Source: CBDEUK01 sp965250225 (GTDB lineage Bacteria > Pseudomonadota > Gammaproteobacteria > Eutrophobiales > Eutrophobiaceae). Taken from it: a DNA stretch of 64,000 nt. Within the stretch, counting starts at the first letter, position 1. Each line of letters opens with the position of its first letter. Positions 18,864 to 26,773 of this stretch are shown here, in pieces. Both the position numbers and the translations under genes were made by a program. The stretch lies in the NCBI GenBank assembly GCA_965250225.1, contig CBDFNQ010000031.1, forward strand, positions 43,429-107,428, read 5' to 3'. The notes under the pieces are model-generated. The model was given only the letters and a program-made list of their open reading frames with translations, did no database searches and had not been told where the DNA came from.

Positions 18864-18987
18864 ATGTCAGGAAAATAGGATAGAGAGATCAGGTTGGTGG
18901 AATTTTTAGAATTATTACCCTGCCCCTCATTGTTACAATCCTAGCTCTTTTCGTATGACTTCAACATCTTTACTATTTAAGATACAT

Positions 18988-19055
18988 CGGCTGAGTTAAA
19001 ATGCCGCCGCATTTTGGCGGTCATTTTTGAACGATTTGATACTTATTGAGGCCCC
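18988..19055 (-). repeat. attC remnant(s) at the distal end of the array
   Basis: AAAATGCCGCC (18998-19008) pairs with GGCGGTCATTTT (19017-19028), closely like the stem of the attC at 27981. The following bases 19034-19055 (degenerate box ATTTGAT, then CTTATTGAGGCCCC) are nearly complementary to 22061-22081, which ends with the core GTTAGAT. This suggests an attC split by the IS110/IS1111 insertions between them. Confidence 0.5.
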
Positions 19056-19224
19056 TCTTGCGACTTTCAGGCTTAGTTCTATTCCTACGTGTTTCAATCA
19101 CAATGCGAAAGAGGACGCCTACAAGGATAATGGTATGGACCCACTCCACTTTTTAATCGGCCTCATAATGGGCCAAAATGGAAATTAATAACAACCATTT
19201 AAACAAAAGCGGAGTGGATCACCA

Positions 19225-20263
19225 ATGAAGATTACAACAATCGGGTTAGATATAGCACCAACAGTAGGCGCTTTAGGCGAAATCAGTTTTTCACCTTTAC
19301 GCAGTTAACAAAACAGGACGGTTAGTGAGAAAGAAACAACTCAAGCGAAAACAACTCTTGTCAACAGTGGCGAATATAGAATCCTGTCTGATCGTGATGG
19401 AGGCTTGTGGTGGCGCGCATTATTGGGCAAGAGAATTTATTGCCTTGGGACATCGTGTAAAACTCATCGCCCCCCAATATGTTAAACCCTTTGTGAAGGG
19501 CAACAAGAACGACTATAACGATGCCGAGGGCATCGCAGAAGCAGCGCAACGGCCCAACATGCGTTTTGTGCCGATTAAATCGATTGAACAGCAAGATATT
19601 CAGAATTTTCATCGCCACCGCGAACGTATCAAAAAAGAACGTAATGCCTTGGTGGATCAGATACGTGGGTTATTAGCGGAGTACGGACTCGTCATCAATC
19701 AAGGCGTGGCTGCTGTACGTAAGAGTTTACCTGAGGTGCTGGAAGACGCGGACAATGGCTTAAGCAGCCTGGCTCGAGAATGTTTTGCCGAACAGCTTGA
19801 CGAATTACGGACGCTCGACCAACAGCTTAAGCAATGTAGTCAACGGATAAATTCCCTTAATCAGGACAACGAGGTGTGCCAGCGCTTGGATGAAGTATTA
19901 GGCATTGGGCCACTCACCGCCAGCGCGACCTTTGCTGCGGCAGGCAACGGTAAAGAGTTTGTCAATGGTCGTCATTTTTCAGCGTGGTTAGGCTTGGTGC
20001 CGGGACAGCATTCGAGTGGCGGCAAGACAGTCTTGCTGGGGATCAGTAAACGCGGTAATGCCTATCTGAGGACACTGTATATTCACGGTGCTCGGGCGGT
20101 ATTACGACACTCGGCGAAGAAGACGGATCGCTTTAGTTTATGGGCGCAAGAGCTGTTAGTACGCAGAGGGCACAATAAAGCCTGTGTTGCTGTTGCCAAC
20201 AAGATGGCACGCATGGCCTGGGTCATTATGGCAAAAGGAGAGACGTATCGCGTGGTCGCATGA
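19225..20263 (+). pseudogene. IS1111-type transposase, disrupted by a 22-base insertion
   Basis: Reading from ATG 19225 gives MKITTIGLDIA, the usual start with the first catalytic Asp, but the frame then hits a stop. The family continuation AKSVFHLYAVNKTGRLVRKK resumes at 19277 in another frame, exactly 22 bases late. From there it is open to 20263 with MEACGGAHYWAREF and NDYNDAEGIAEAA (remaining DEDD residues) and a C-terminal LVPGQHSSGGKTVLLGISKR. A product from the GTG at 19325 would lack the first catalytic Asp, so the copy is probably inactive. Confidence 0.85.
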
Positions 20264-20519
20264 ACAGAACAAATGAATTGAATAAGAGATAAACCCCTTG
20301 CTTCAGTTGCGAAAGATAATTTGATTTGATGATAAGAGTGGTCAGACCAGCTCACTCAGAACCTGCCACCTGCATTGGCCATTGAATAGGCCGTAAGGAT
20401 GATGAGGAGTGTGAGCGCAAATAACCATCAGGGCCAGGAAGACAAAAGCTTCCACAAACAGGCCGGATATATGAGAGCAATGATTTCCTCTCACATCAAT
20501 GTCAAAGTGTCTTGCAAAC
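20264..20519 (+). ncRNA. Candidate bridge RNA region of the IS1111 element
   Basis: IS110-family recombinases are known to use a non-coding bridge RNA encoded in a terminal non-coding region; in the IS1111 group this is the right end. The 256 bases between transposase stop and right repeat hold no gene, contain several short self-complementary segments, and match where the RNA should be. Exact ends and loops cannot be set by eye. Confidence 0.35.
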
Positions 20520-20533
20520 GGAGTGGGTCCATA

Positions 20534-21800
20534 TATGTAGGTGGTAGAGCAACGCAGGAGCAGTTGCCGAGCCTCAGATGAGATTTTACAGCAAACAACA
20601 CCAACATTATTGCGGAATTGATCTGCATACCCGAATGATGTACGTCTGCATTTTGGATCAAGCAGGGAACATCGTTACCCATCGTAATATGAAAACGAGC
20701 CCCGATAATTTATTGGCAACGATCAAGCCTTATCGAGAAGACCTGGTGATCGCTGTTGAATGTATTTTCACTTGGTATTGGTTAGCCGATGTCTGCGCCA
20801 GAGAAGGAATTGATTTTGTATTGGGTCATGCCTTGTACATGAAAGCGATCCACGGTGGTAAGGCTAAGAACGATAAAATAGACTCGCATAAAATTGCCCT
20901 GTTGTTGAAAGGTGGAATGCTGCCACAGGCGTATGTCTATCCTGCCAAGATGCGAGCCACGCGAGATCTGTTACGTCGTCGTATGTACCTGACTCGTTAT
21001 CGTGCCGATTTAACAGCCCACATCCAAAACACCGTGAGTCAATATAACTTACCACCCTTAGGTGCCCGTGTCGGTCGTAAGAAGGAACGCGCTGAGATAG
21101 CAAAACAATTTCCCGACCCGGTGGTTCGACAAATGATACAACTGGATATCGATGTCATTCATCATCTGGATGAACAACTACGTGTGTTAGAGCAAGACCT
21201 GGCCATGAAAGCCAAGGCACACGATGCCTTTGCCTATCATCTTCTGTGCTCGGTGCGGGGTATTGGTCGGGTATTATCGATGGTTATTCTTTATGAGGTG
21301 GACGATATCCATCGCTTCCCCACGTTAGGTCAATTCGTTTCGTATTCACGTTTAGTCAAATGTGCAAAAGAATCGGCCGGTAAGAAGATGGGGTACTCGG
21401 GTAAAAAAATAGGCAATGCCTATTTAAAGTGGGCCTTTAGTGAAGCAGCTGTCTTGTTTTTAAAAGGCAATCCAGCGGCGCAGAAAGCGATCCAGAAAAT
21501 GGCCAGTAAACACGGTAAAGGCAAAGCCTTATCGATACTGGCGCATCGTTTAGGGCGAGCCGTATATGTCATGCTAATGAAACGTCAACCGTTTGCTCAG
21601 GAGCGCTTTATGAAAACGCTTTAACTATAGGAGGAGGCCGTGATGCTCAACGTCTAACTGGACGCCACAAGACCCAAGTTCATCAGACCGAAACAAATCG
21701 ATACATTGACTTTCGAAGTCCCGATACGGTCATGAGCACGGTTGATATCCTGATGATTTGATTAGCGCACGGCCTCGCTCCTTCTTTAATGATTTTTAAG
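20534..21800 (+). mobile_element. IS110-family element (IS110 group), ends unresolved
   Basis: Contains an intact DEDD transposase. IS110-group elements lack terminal inverted repeats, so ends are not visible; coordinates are approximate. The left non-coding leader seems to continue at 19056-19133, before the inserted IS1111 copy: ACAAGGATAATGG there would join TGGTAGAGCAACGCAGGAG here. The right end lies somewhere between 21650 and 22060. Confidence 0.5.
20578..21624 (+). CDS. IS110-family transposase (DEDD recombinase)
   Basis: Full-length at 348 residues. RuvC-like domain with Asp in YCGIDLHTRMMYV, Glu in VIAVECIFTWYWLADV and the Asp pair in NDKIDSHKIALLL; the C-terminal transposase_20 region has LLCSVRGIGRVLSMVILYEV, KMGYSGKKIGNAYLKWAFSE with the expected Ser. 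Distinct in sequence from the neighbouring IS1111-type transposase. Likely catalytically competent, but its leader is interrupted. Confidence 0.9.
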   Translation: MRFYSKQHQHYCGIDLHTRMMYVCILDQAGNIVTHRNMKTSPDNLLATIKPYREDLVIAVECIFTWYWLADVCAREGIDFVLGHALYMKAIHGGKAKNDKIDSHKIALLLKGGMLPQAYVYPAKMRATRDLLRRRMYLTRYRADLTAHIQNTVSQYNLPPLGARVGRKKERAEIAKQFPDPVVRQMIQLDIDVIHHLDEQLRVLEQDLAMKAKAHDAFAYHLLCSVRGIGRVLSMVILYEVDDIHRFPTLGQFVSYSRLVKCAKESAGKKMGYSGKKIGNAYLKWAFSEAAVLFLKGNPAAQKAIQKMASKHGKGKALSILAHRLGRAVYVMLMKRQPFAQERFMKTL

Positions 21801-22060
21801 TTTGGTGTCTGCCCCTGAGGTCAGCCTGAAACTAACTGAGATTAAATTCTCAGACGATTTGAATAGGACTACCAGGGTATGAAATTATTTTTAGTGTTGG
21901 GTAACTATTGATGTAAACAAGTTGCCCGGATAAAGCTCGATAAGTGTTTATTGTAGGGATCAACCTGATAATGCAGATGAAAACAAAGTCAGACGACCGA
22001 TTTTAATAATGATGTTATCGATTTAATGCGTCGAGGGGTTTATTTGTCTCTTGACAGAGC
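21625..22060. other. Non-coding stretch after IS110 transposase
   Basis: No gene is supported here. The first 200 bases probably hold the right end of the IS110 element (GGAGGCCGTG near 21634 and CACGGCCTCG near 21770 are complementary). The rest up to the attC arm at 22061 includes CTGAG/CTCAG inverted words near 21837-21854 and nothing else recognisable. Confidence 0.4.
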
Positions 22061-22081
22061 GGGGCCTCATAAGGGTTAGAT
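22061..22081 (-). repeat. attC arm with core box GTTAGAT
   Basis: GGGGCCTCATAAG followed by GTTAGAT (22075-22081), a match to the GTTRRRY core. The arm is complementary, with one base extra, to 19042-19055 on the far side of the IS110 elements. It overlaps the end of the small membrane-protein gene at 22076, as attC sites do throughout this array. Confidence 0.55.
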
Positions 22082-22333
22082 GACAGCACGAACCATATCC
22101 TCGGCGAACAATACAATTAATACAACGATTACACCGCCTGAAATAGTGATTAAGCCAACAATGCGTAAGCGTCTAATATAATTTTCAGTGTGTCGAAATG
22201 AATTGGCTTGTTCTTGATGTCCAAATCGTTCATTAAATGCTAAAACAAAACTTTGTACTTTATGTGGTATTAAAAGACATGGAACGCCAACAAAAAGGCA
22301 AAAGATAGGAAAAATAGCATTATATATATTCAT
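22076..22333 (-). CDS. Small two-span membrane protein (cassette gene)
   Basis: Eighty-five residues from the ATG at 22333, with two hydrophobic helices (AIFPIFCLFVGVPCLLIP and IVGLITISGGVIVVLIVLFA) around a polar loop rich in His, Gln and Arg. Family not recognised. It is a single-gene cassette with attC sequences on both sides. An in-frame ATG at 22351 lies inside the neighbouring attC and is less likely. Confidence 0.55.
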   Translation of the reverse strand: MNIYNAIFPIFCLFVGVPCLLIPHKVQSFVLAFNERFGHQEQANSFRHTENYIRRLRIVGLITISGGVIVVLIVLFAEDMVRAVI

Positions 22334-22336
22334 GTC

Positions 22337-22435
22337 ATCTAACGCCCGCATCAGCTGACGTAAAAAGGGGCGAAGTTTTTGCGAATAGCAAAAATTGTGA
22401 CGCTTTTTACGGTCAGCTAGATGCGATTGTTATAC
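22337..22435 (-). repeat. attC site
   Basis: ATCTAAC (22337-22343) to GTTATAC (22429-22435), 99 bases. Inner arms GCATCAGCTGACGTAAAAA and TTTTTACGGTCAGCTAGATGC-like sequence pair over about 18 bases with the mismatches expected of attC. Confidence 0.8.
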
Positions 22436-22463
22436 TTTATTTTTGGCATAATTAACAATTAGA

Positions 22464-22760
22464 TTAAGCATTATCAATTACATCAAAGTTTTGGATGTCT
22501 GGATCAATACTTAACATATTACCCAATTTTTCAAAATCACCGATTTCCGTCCGCCAACTCAAATATTTATCAAAATCTTCCTTGTCTTCCCAATATTCAA
22601 TTAAAATGAACTTGGTTTTATCTTCGTATGAACGAGATATTTTTGCACCTTCATTTCCAGAAAAATCTCTAGTACCCTGCAATATTCTTTCAAAGAATTC
22701 AACAAGCTCTTTTTCTTTACTTTCCTGAACATTTAATTCAAATTTAACCATTATACTCAT
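22464..22760 (-). CDS. Antibiotic biosynthesis monooxygenase-like (ABM) protein (cassette gene)
   Basis: Ninety-eight residues with the dimeric alpha-beta-barrel pattern: MVKFELNVQESKEKELVEFF, KFILIEYWEDKEDFDKYL. Such proteins include small monooxygenases and quinone- or stress-related enzymes; no cofactor motif allows a closer call. AAGGAG lies 9 bases before the start. It is 44 bases downstream of the SnoaL-like gene and probably in one operon with it, opposite a LysR gene. Confidence 0.75.
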   Translation of the reverse strand: MSIMVKFELNVQESKEKELVEFFERILQGTRDFSGNEGAKISRSYEDKTKFILIEYWEDKEDFDKYLSWRTEIGDFEKLGNMLSIDPDIQNFDVIDNA

Positions 22761-22804
22761 AATAAATCTCCTTTCTTCTAGTTTGTTTAATCAATTACTA
22801 CAAA

Positions 22805-23179
22805 TTAAAATTGCTCTTCAACAGTAAAATCATCGTCGGACAAAAACCAAGCACCATTTTCTTTGACCCACAATTCTTCACTGATGAACCCTCGGCCAAC
22901 ATTCATTGACCATTGTGCTGATAACTTAGCGGAATTATCATTTACTACTTCAATAACAATATCGGAATAAGTTAGATCAGTTGCGTTGGTTGAACTAACA
23001 AACGTATTCCAAAATTCATAAATTTCTTCGCGCCCTTCATATTTACCTATTGGCCTTGCGTCCATTACTGCATTTTTTAAGTATCTTTTAGAACATGCCT
23101 CCACATCTGCTTTGTTAAATAATGCTATCCACTGTTTACTGGCTTCCAACACTTCAAGATTAATGAGTTTGTTTGACAT
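22805..23179 (-). CDS. SnoaL-like (NTF2-fold) protein (cassette gene)
   Basis: Start set at ATG 23179 (MSNKLINLEV), preceded by a GGAG-like site; upstream codons overlap the divergent LysR promoter. The 124 residues show the SnoaL/DUF4440 pattern: WIALFNKADVEACSKRYL, YEGREEIYEFWNTF and a C-terminal beta strand block ending GAWFLSDDDF. The fold covers isomerases, hydrolases and ligand binders, so a role cannot be assigned. Divergent from the LysR gene by 82 bases, suggesting it is that regulator's target. Confidence 0.75.
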   Translation of the reverse strand: MSNKLINLEVLEASKQWIALFNKADVEACSKRYLKNAVMDARPIGKYEGREEIYEFWNTFVSSTNATDLTYSDIVIEVVNDNSAKLSAQWSMNVGRGFISEELWVKENGAWFLSDDDFTVEEQF

Positions 23180-23261
23180 TGTTGTCTCCGTTATTGAGGA
23201 AAGAATTATATTACTGTCAATTGTTTTGCTAATAAACCTCAATATTGTTACATTACTGTTT
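23180..23261. promoter_or_regulatory. Divergent SnoaL-like / LysR promoter region
   Basis: The 82-base space contains two direct ATTACTGT words (about 23209 and 23250) separated by AT-rich sequence with CTAATAAACCTCAATATTG. LysR regulators usually bind such a region and control the divergent gene. The exact binding site is inferred. Confidence 0.4.
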
Positions 23262-24158
23262 ATGAAAACTAAACAAAAGAATGTTTTTTCATGGATGATG
23301 ATCTTTAATGAAGTTGTTGAACAAGGGAGTTTTACTGCTGCCGCAGATAAACTTGATATGACAAAATCTGGTGTTAGCCAACATATCAATCGACTTGAGA
23401 ACCATCTTGGTGTGCAACTTTTGACACGCTCTACTCGTAGTTTAAGTCTAACCAGTACAGGGAAGAGACTGTTTCAGCGCAGTGGAGAATTAAAAACATT
23501 ATTAAATATAACCATTGATGAAGTTAATAACATCAAACAACAACCATCAGGTCTTTTGAGTATTACTGCACCTCAAGCTTTAATACAGCCTGCGGTTTTA
23601 CCAGCAATTCAACAACTAATTAAACAATTCCCTGATATTAAGCCACGTCTGATTGTAGATGATGGCAATCAGGATATTATTAAAAAGGGTATTGATATTG
23701 CCATACGTGTAGGAAAACTACAGGATAGTGAACTTAGAGCAAGAAAAATTGGCAGCCTCAGTGAGATATTTGTTGCGTCCTCTGCTTATCTTTCTTCTTT
23801 AAAAAAACCAATTTCTATACAGAGCATTAGTACACATCCATTTATTGCAACTAGCTGGCAAACGACTAAACTCTCCCATTATTTCTTTGATAAGAGTAAG
23901 CTGAAACATGAGATTCGCCTACAGCCAAAATTTGAAGTAAATAGTGCTAATACTGCAATGGAGTTAGTTTTGCTTGATTTGGGAGTAGCTCTATTACCTA
24001 ATATTTATTCAAATAAATATATTAGAGAAGGGAAAATACAGCATATTTTAAACAACCTACAGGCTAAAACAGATAATATTCATTATGTTCATGCCTATAA
24101 GACAAATGTACCTCTGAAAATCAAGTGGTTCATTGAGTTCTTGAGCAAACAGCTATAA
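23262..24158 (+). CDS. LysR-family transcriptional regulator (cassette-borne)
   Basis: ATG 23262 begins the usual opening; residues 15-75 form the winged helix (GSFTAAADKLDMTKSGVSQHI, LLTRSTRSLSLTSTGKRLF). The effector domain is of the CrgA/DsdC-like class (LSITAPQALIQPAVLPAI, GIDIAIRVGKLQDSELRARK). Length 298 is normal. It is the only plus-strand non-transposon gene inside the array, and with its divergent partner operon makes this cassette self-regulated. Confidence 0.88.
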   Translation: MKTKQKNVFSWMMIFNEVVEQGSFTAAADKLDMTKSGVSQHINRLENHLGVQLLTRSTRSLSLTSTGKRLFQRSGELKTLLNITIDEVNNIKQQPSGLLSITAPQALIQPAVLPAIQQLIKQFPDIKPRLIVDDGNQDIIKKGIDIAIRVGKLQDSELRARKIGSLSEIFVASSAYLSSLKKPISIQSISTHPFIATSWQTTKLSHYFFDKSKLKHEIRLQPKFEVNSANTAMELVLLDLGVALLPNIYSNKYIREGKIQHILNNLQAKTDNIHYVHAYKTNVPLKIKWFIEFLSKQL

Positions 24159-24172
24159 ATCGGATTATTTAA

Positions 24173-24378
24173 GTATAACGGCTCGGCTAAGACGCGCGCG
24201 CTTTTTGTGCGTCGAATTTGAGCGCTTTGGCCTTTAAGTGGATACGGATTATTTTTAGTTGTTGGAAAAACAAAACGCCTTATGATGAATCCGCTTATTT
24301 ATTTGCCTTGAAGAAAAGAAAAGCAGCTTTTATTTAATCAAAAAGGCTTGACGATGGACTCAGAGCGTATTGTTATAC
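24173..24378 (-). repeat. Long or composite attC site
   Basis: Bounded by GTATAAC (24173-24179) and its exact complement GTTATAC (24372-24378). The first 65 bases (GGCTAAGACGCGCGCGC ... AATTTGAGCGC) resemble a complete attC stem like that at 27981; the following 140 bases hold a second hairpin-prone segment around GGATACGGATT and AATCCGC. Possibly two attC sites fused, at 206 bases in all. Confidence 0.5.
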
Positions 24379-24940
24379 AGAATTTGATGATCTTTCAATA
24401 ACCTCTTTATTTCTGGCTCGTATTTCTTGTAATTCATCATCATCAACTTTAATTAGTTTGATTCCTGCTTGTTCATATGCTTTTTCAGGAGTACTAAATA
24501 CACCAACTTTCTGGAACTTAGTAATGCTTTTATTTTCAGTAGAAGTAACAAAATTAACACGACCATATTTTTCTCGATAAAGTTCGTAAAATTCAATAGC
24601 CGGATTTTCAATACTACTCCAGTCTTTCTCCAATAACTCCCTTGCTGCTACCTTACGGGGATATTCATGATCTTCGGTATGTTTTGGTTTCTTTATATCG
24701 CTTTCAGGGTGATAGTCTCTTAATGCCCCTTTTGAAAATTTATTGTTCGGAATGCCCTTTGAATCTAAATACCAGATGCCTGCTCCAATTGATTGTTTCC
24801 AAATAATTGCGCTGATCTTCAGAAGTACTTTCGTCAGTGTAGATTACTTGAAGTTGTATAGTAGCAAGCGGCAATGTTTTACACCGGCCGAGGTGTTTCT
24901 TTAGCCATTTTTCAGTTCTAGGATCTAAATCGATACTCAT
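24373..24940 (-). pseudogene. Cassette gene split by a frameshift, function unknown
   Basis: Two frames join: an N-terminal piece from ATG 24940 (RTEKWLKKHLGRCKTL, QLQVIYTDESTSEDQRNYL) and a longer C-terminal piece in another frame (WYLDSKGIPNNKFSKGALRD ... YELYREKYGRVNFV ... EIRARNKEVIE) that ends inside the attC at 24378. The C-terminal frame has no good start of its own before 24633. The join needs a shift near 24800-24840. No domain recognised. Either a decayed gene or a sequence error. Confidence 0.5.
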
Positions 24941-24954
24941 CTGTTTAGTATTCT

Positions 24955-25007
24955 GTATAACGCTTGAATTCAGTCCGCGTTAGCGGTCGTCTGGAATGAT
25001 TGTATGT
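24955..25007 (-). repeat. Short attC-like site, degenerate end
   Basis: GTATAAC (24955-24961), then CGCTTGAATTCAG pairing with CTGGAATGATTG and an inner TCCGCG/AGCGG hairpin. The right box reads TTGTATG rather than GTTRRRY, so this site may be partly inactive. Confidence 0.55.
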
Positions 25008-25010
25008 TTT

Positions 25011-25820
25011 TTATTTTTTCATCAATAAAATTATTCTATACTCATTTTTAGTTATAAAATTTTTATATCTATTACTTTTATTATTACTATAATGAAGCAT
25101 CTTATTTAAAAAATATTTAGAAAAAAAACCTAACACAGGGTGCTCTTTTTTAAATTTTAAAATTGATGTTTTAATAAAAGGCTTTAATTGACTGTTTGAA
25201 ATTTCATCTAGAATAAGAAATGTAGGAATGATGTTCTGCGTCACATCTTCATCGTATATAACTTCGTAAACTTCATTGAACGATTTTTCAACAAGATTAT
25301 TGAATTGACCGTAACTAATACGCTTATAACCCACACTATCTTCTTTTTTGAAATAATCAAAAATTAATATAAATTTATTTGTGCATTCAAGTCCTTTTTT
25401 TAATGCAACATTAGCATCTATATAATGAAAACTTTCGGAAAATAATAACATGTCATAGGTTCTGTTCTCTGAAAATTCTTCAAAATTACACTCAAAAATA
25501 CTCGTTGTTTTAGGTAATTTATTAGCAGCAATTATGTTAAGATTTTTTGATGGACAGACACAGTCAACAATGTACCCTTTACTAATAAGTCCAGCCGCAT
25601 TACTTCCTGTGCCACTACCAATATCTAAAATAGTATTTACACCATCTGGTATTGCTTTAACAAATTTATAAAAATAATCGGCTTGGGCTTTACCTAGATT
25701 CTCCAAGGAAATTATTGAGGGTTTGCAATTTTCCCAATAACCATAATGCAGATATCCATCTCCATACATGACTTGGCTAAAAAGTGCTTCAGTATCAAGG
25801 CGAAAATCTTTTAAGTTCAT
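25011..25820 (-). CDS. Class I SAM-dependent methyltransferase (cassette gene)
   Basis: Motif I is clear (NTILDIGSGTGSNAAGL), followed by acidic motif and YDMLLFSESFHYID (motif post-II). The N-terminal VMYGDGYLHYGYWENCK and ALFSQV resemble the start of small-molecule methyltransferases of the UbiE/cyclopropane-synthase kind. Length 269. Very AT-rich compared with the chromosomal flanks (runs of Lys, Asn, Ile), which suggests acquisition from another source. Substrate unknown. Confidence 0.82.
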   Translation of the reverse strand: MNLKDFRLDTEALFSQVMYGDGYLHYGYWENCKPSIISLENLGKAQADYFYKFVKAIPDGVNTILDIGSGTGSNAAGLISKGYIVDCVCPSKNLNIIAANKLPKTTSIFECNFEEFSENRTYDMLLFSESFHYIDANVALKKGLECTNKFILIFDYFKKEDSVGYKRISYGQFNNLVEKSFNEVYEVIYDEDVTQNIIPTFLILDEISNSQLKPFIKTSILKFKKEHPVLGFFSKYFLNKMLHYSNNKSNRYKNFITKNEYRIILLMKK

Positions 25821-25848
25821 AATTTATCTACACAGGATTGGTAATGAA

Positions 25849-25936
25849 ATCTAACGCCTTGCTAAAGGGCGCGCGGCTTCTCCGCGTGCCCTAGCCCACG
25901 GCTTTATCGTGGGCGATTTTAAGCAACTGGTTATGT
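25849..25936 (-). repeat. attC site
   Basis: ATCTAAC (25849-25855) to GTTATGT (25930-25936), 88 bases, with two nested hairpins (GGGCGCGCGG/CCGCGTGCCC and CCCACG/CGTGGG). Confidence 0.75.
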
Positions 25937-26217
25937 GCCGACAATATTGCCCTGAGCCGAAGTAAGCTGCGGAGCGATAGCGAAGCCACACTTGTTAGTT
26001 GCGATTAGAGGGTGGTGCCGAAGCTAACCCTGAATTCTCTTGTTGGCACACCAATAAATTGGTTGATGCCGACGATACCATTTTTTAAAACGAAAGTGCC
26101 AGAACGGAGCTGCTGAGATGTGATGGCAGCACGATCCTTGATGCTGGTTGCCGATGTAGCTAATGGCAAAGTGTTTTAGTTTTACGGCGAAGCTAAATTA
26201 CATTAAAGGCCGAGTGA
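25937..26217. other. Apparently gene-free cassette with repeated GCCGA words
   Basis: Between two attC sites there are 281 bases with no supported gene. GCCGA or a close relative recurs about seven times at irregular spacing (for example near 25937, 25957, 26012, 26068, 26150), often as GCCGAAGYAAGC or GCCGAAGCTAA. CTTGTTAG near 25992 and CTTGTTGG near 26039 look like decayed attC ends. A structured RNA or fused attC remnants are possible. Confidence 0.45.
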
Positions 26218-26286
26218 ACATAACGCCTGTGTAATTTGCGCATTGGAGCGCAGCGTAAATGCGTCAAATTGACACATTTGTTAGGG
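26218..26286 (-). repeat. attC site
   Basis: ACATAAC (26218-26224) to GTTAGGG (26280-26286), 69 bases. CTGTGTAATTTGCGCATT pairs imperfectly with AATGCGTCAAATTGACACA-type sequence, with an inner loop. Confidence 0.7.
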
Positions 26287-26396
26287 TGCATTACAACCCG
26301 CCCTCTAAGACCTTTACGGTTTTCTTGGGAGTTATAACTAAATCTGGTGTTTAGCACTTGAAAAGAAGCGGCGTATCTGGTTGATTTGAAGTTCGT

Positions 26397-26732
26397 AAAA
26401 ACAATCAACCAACCAAAACACTGTTTATCCAGACCTATGACATAAAATACCCAAAAGCCACGGCGTGTTTACAAAAAGACCGTGAAGAATGGCTCGCTTT
26501 CTATGATTTCCCGGCACAGCATTGGCAAAGCATTCGAACCCGTGATCCGATTGGATCTACCTTTGCCACAATCCGTCACAGGACGAAACGAGCAAGAGGC
26601 TGTCTGTCTCGTGATAGCCTGTTGCATATGATGTTTAAGCTTGGGGAATGCGCACAGGGCAAATGGAGAAGATTAAGGGGATTTGATCACCTGGCCAAGG
26701 TCATCAAGGGGTTCAATTTAAAGACGGTATAG
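26397..26732 (+). pseudogene. IS256-family transposase, C-terminal remnant
   Basis: A plus-strand frame, open to TAG at 26730-26732 but without a start, reads LFIQTYDIKYPKATACLQKD, LAFYDFPAQHWQSIRTRDP, GSTFATIRHRTKRARG and WRRLRGFDHLAKVIKGFN, the conserved C-terminal end of IS256 (mutator) transposases. The catalytic N-terminal part is absent upstream, and no terminal inverted repeats are visible. A decayed insertion between two attC sites. Confidence 0.85.
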
Positions 26733-26736
26733 AAGT

Positions 26737-26743
26737 GTTAGAT
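26737..26743 (-). repeat. Isolated integron core box GTTAGAT
   Basis: Exact GTTRRRY match just right of the IS256 remnant and left of the next minus-strand cassette gene. It is probably the surviving end of an attC whose other arm was lost with the insertion. Confidence 0.4.
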
Positions 26744-26773
26744 AACAAACAGGTCGCCGCTTGATTCAATCGG

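Larger units (their letters stand above)
19134..20533 (+). mobile_element. IS110-family element, IS1111 group
   Basis: Bounded by a perfect 14-base inverted repeat, TATGGACCCACTCC (19134-19147) and its complement (20520-20533). Short subterminal inverted repeats and a long non-coding right end (20264-20519) are typical of the IS1111 group. The transposase is frameshifted near its N-terminus. The element seems to lie inside the leader of the IS110-type element that follows. Confidence 0.8.

Noticed and set aside
26193..26408. Seventy-one-codon minus frame
   Set aside because: It spans an attC site and lacks a ribosome site or recognisable domain.
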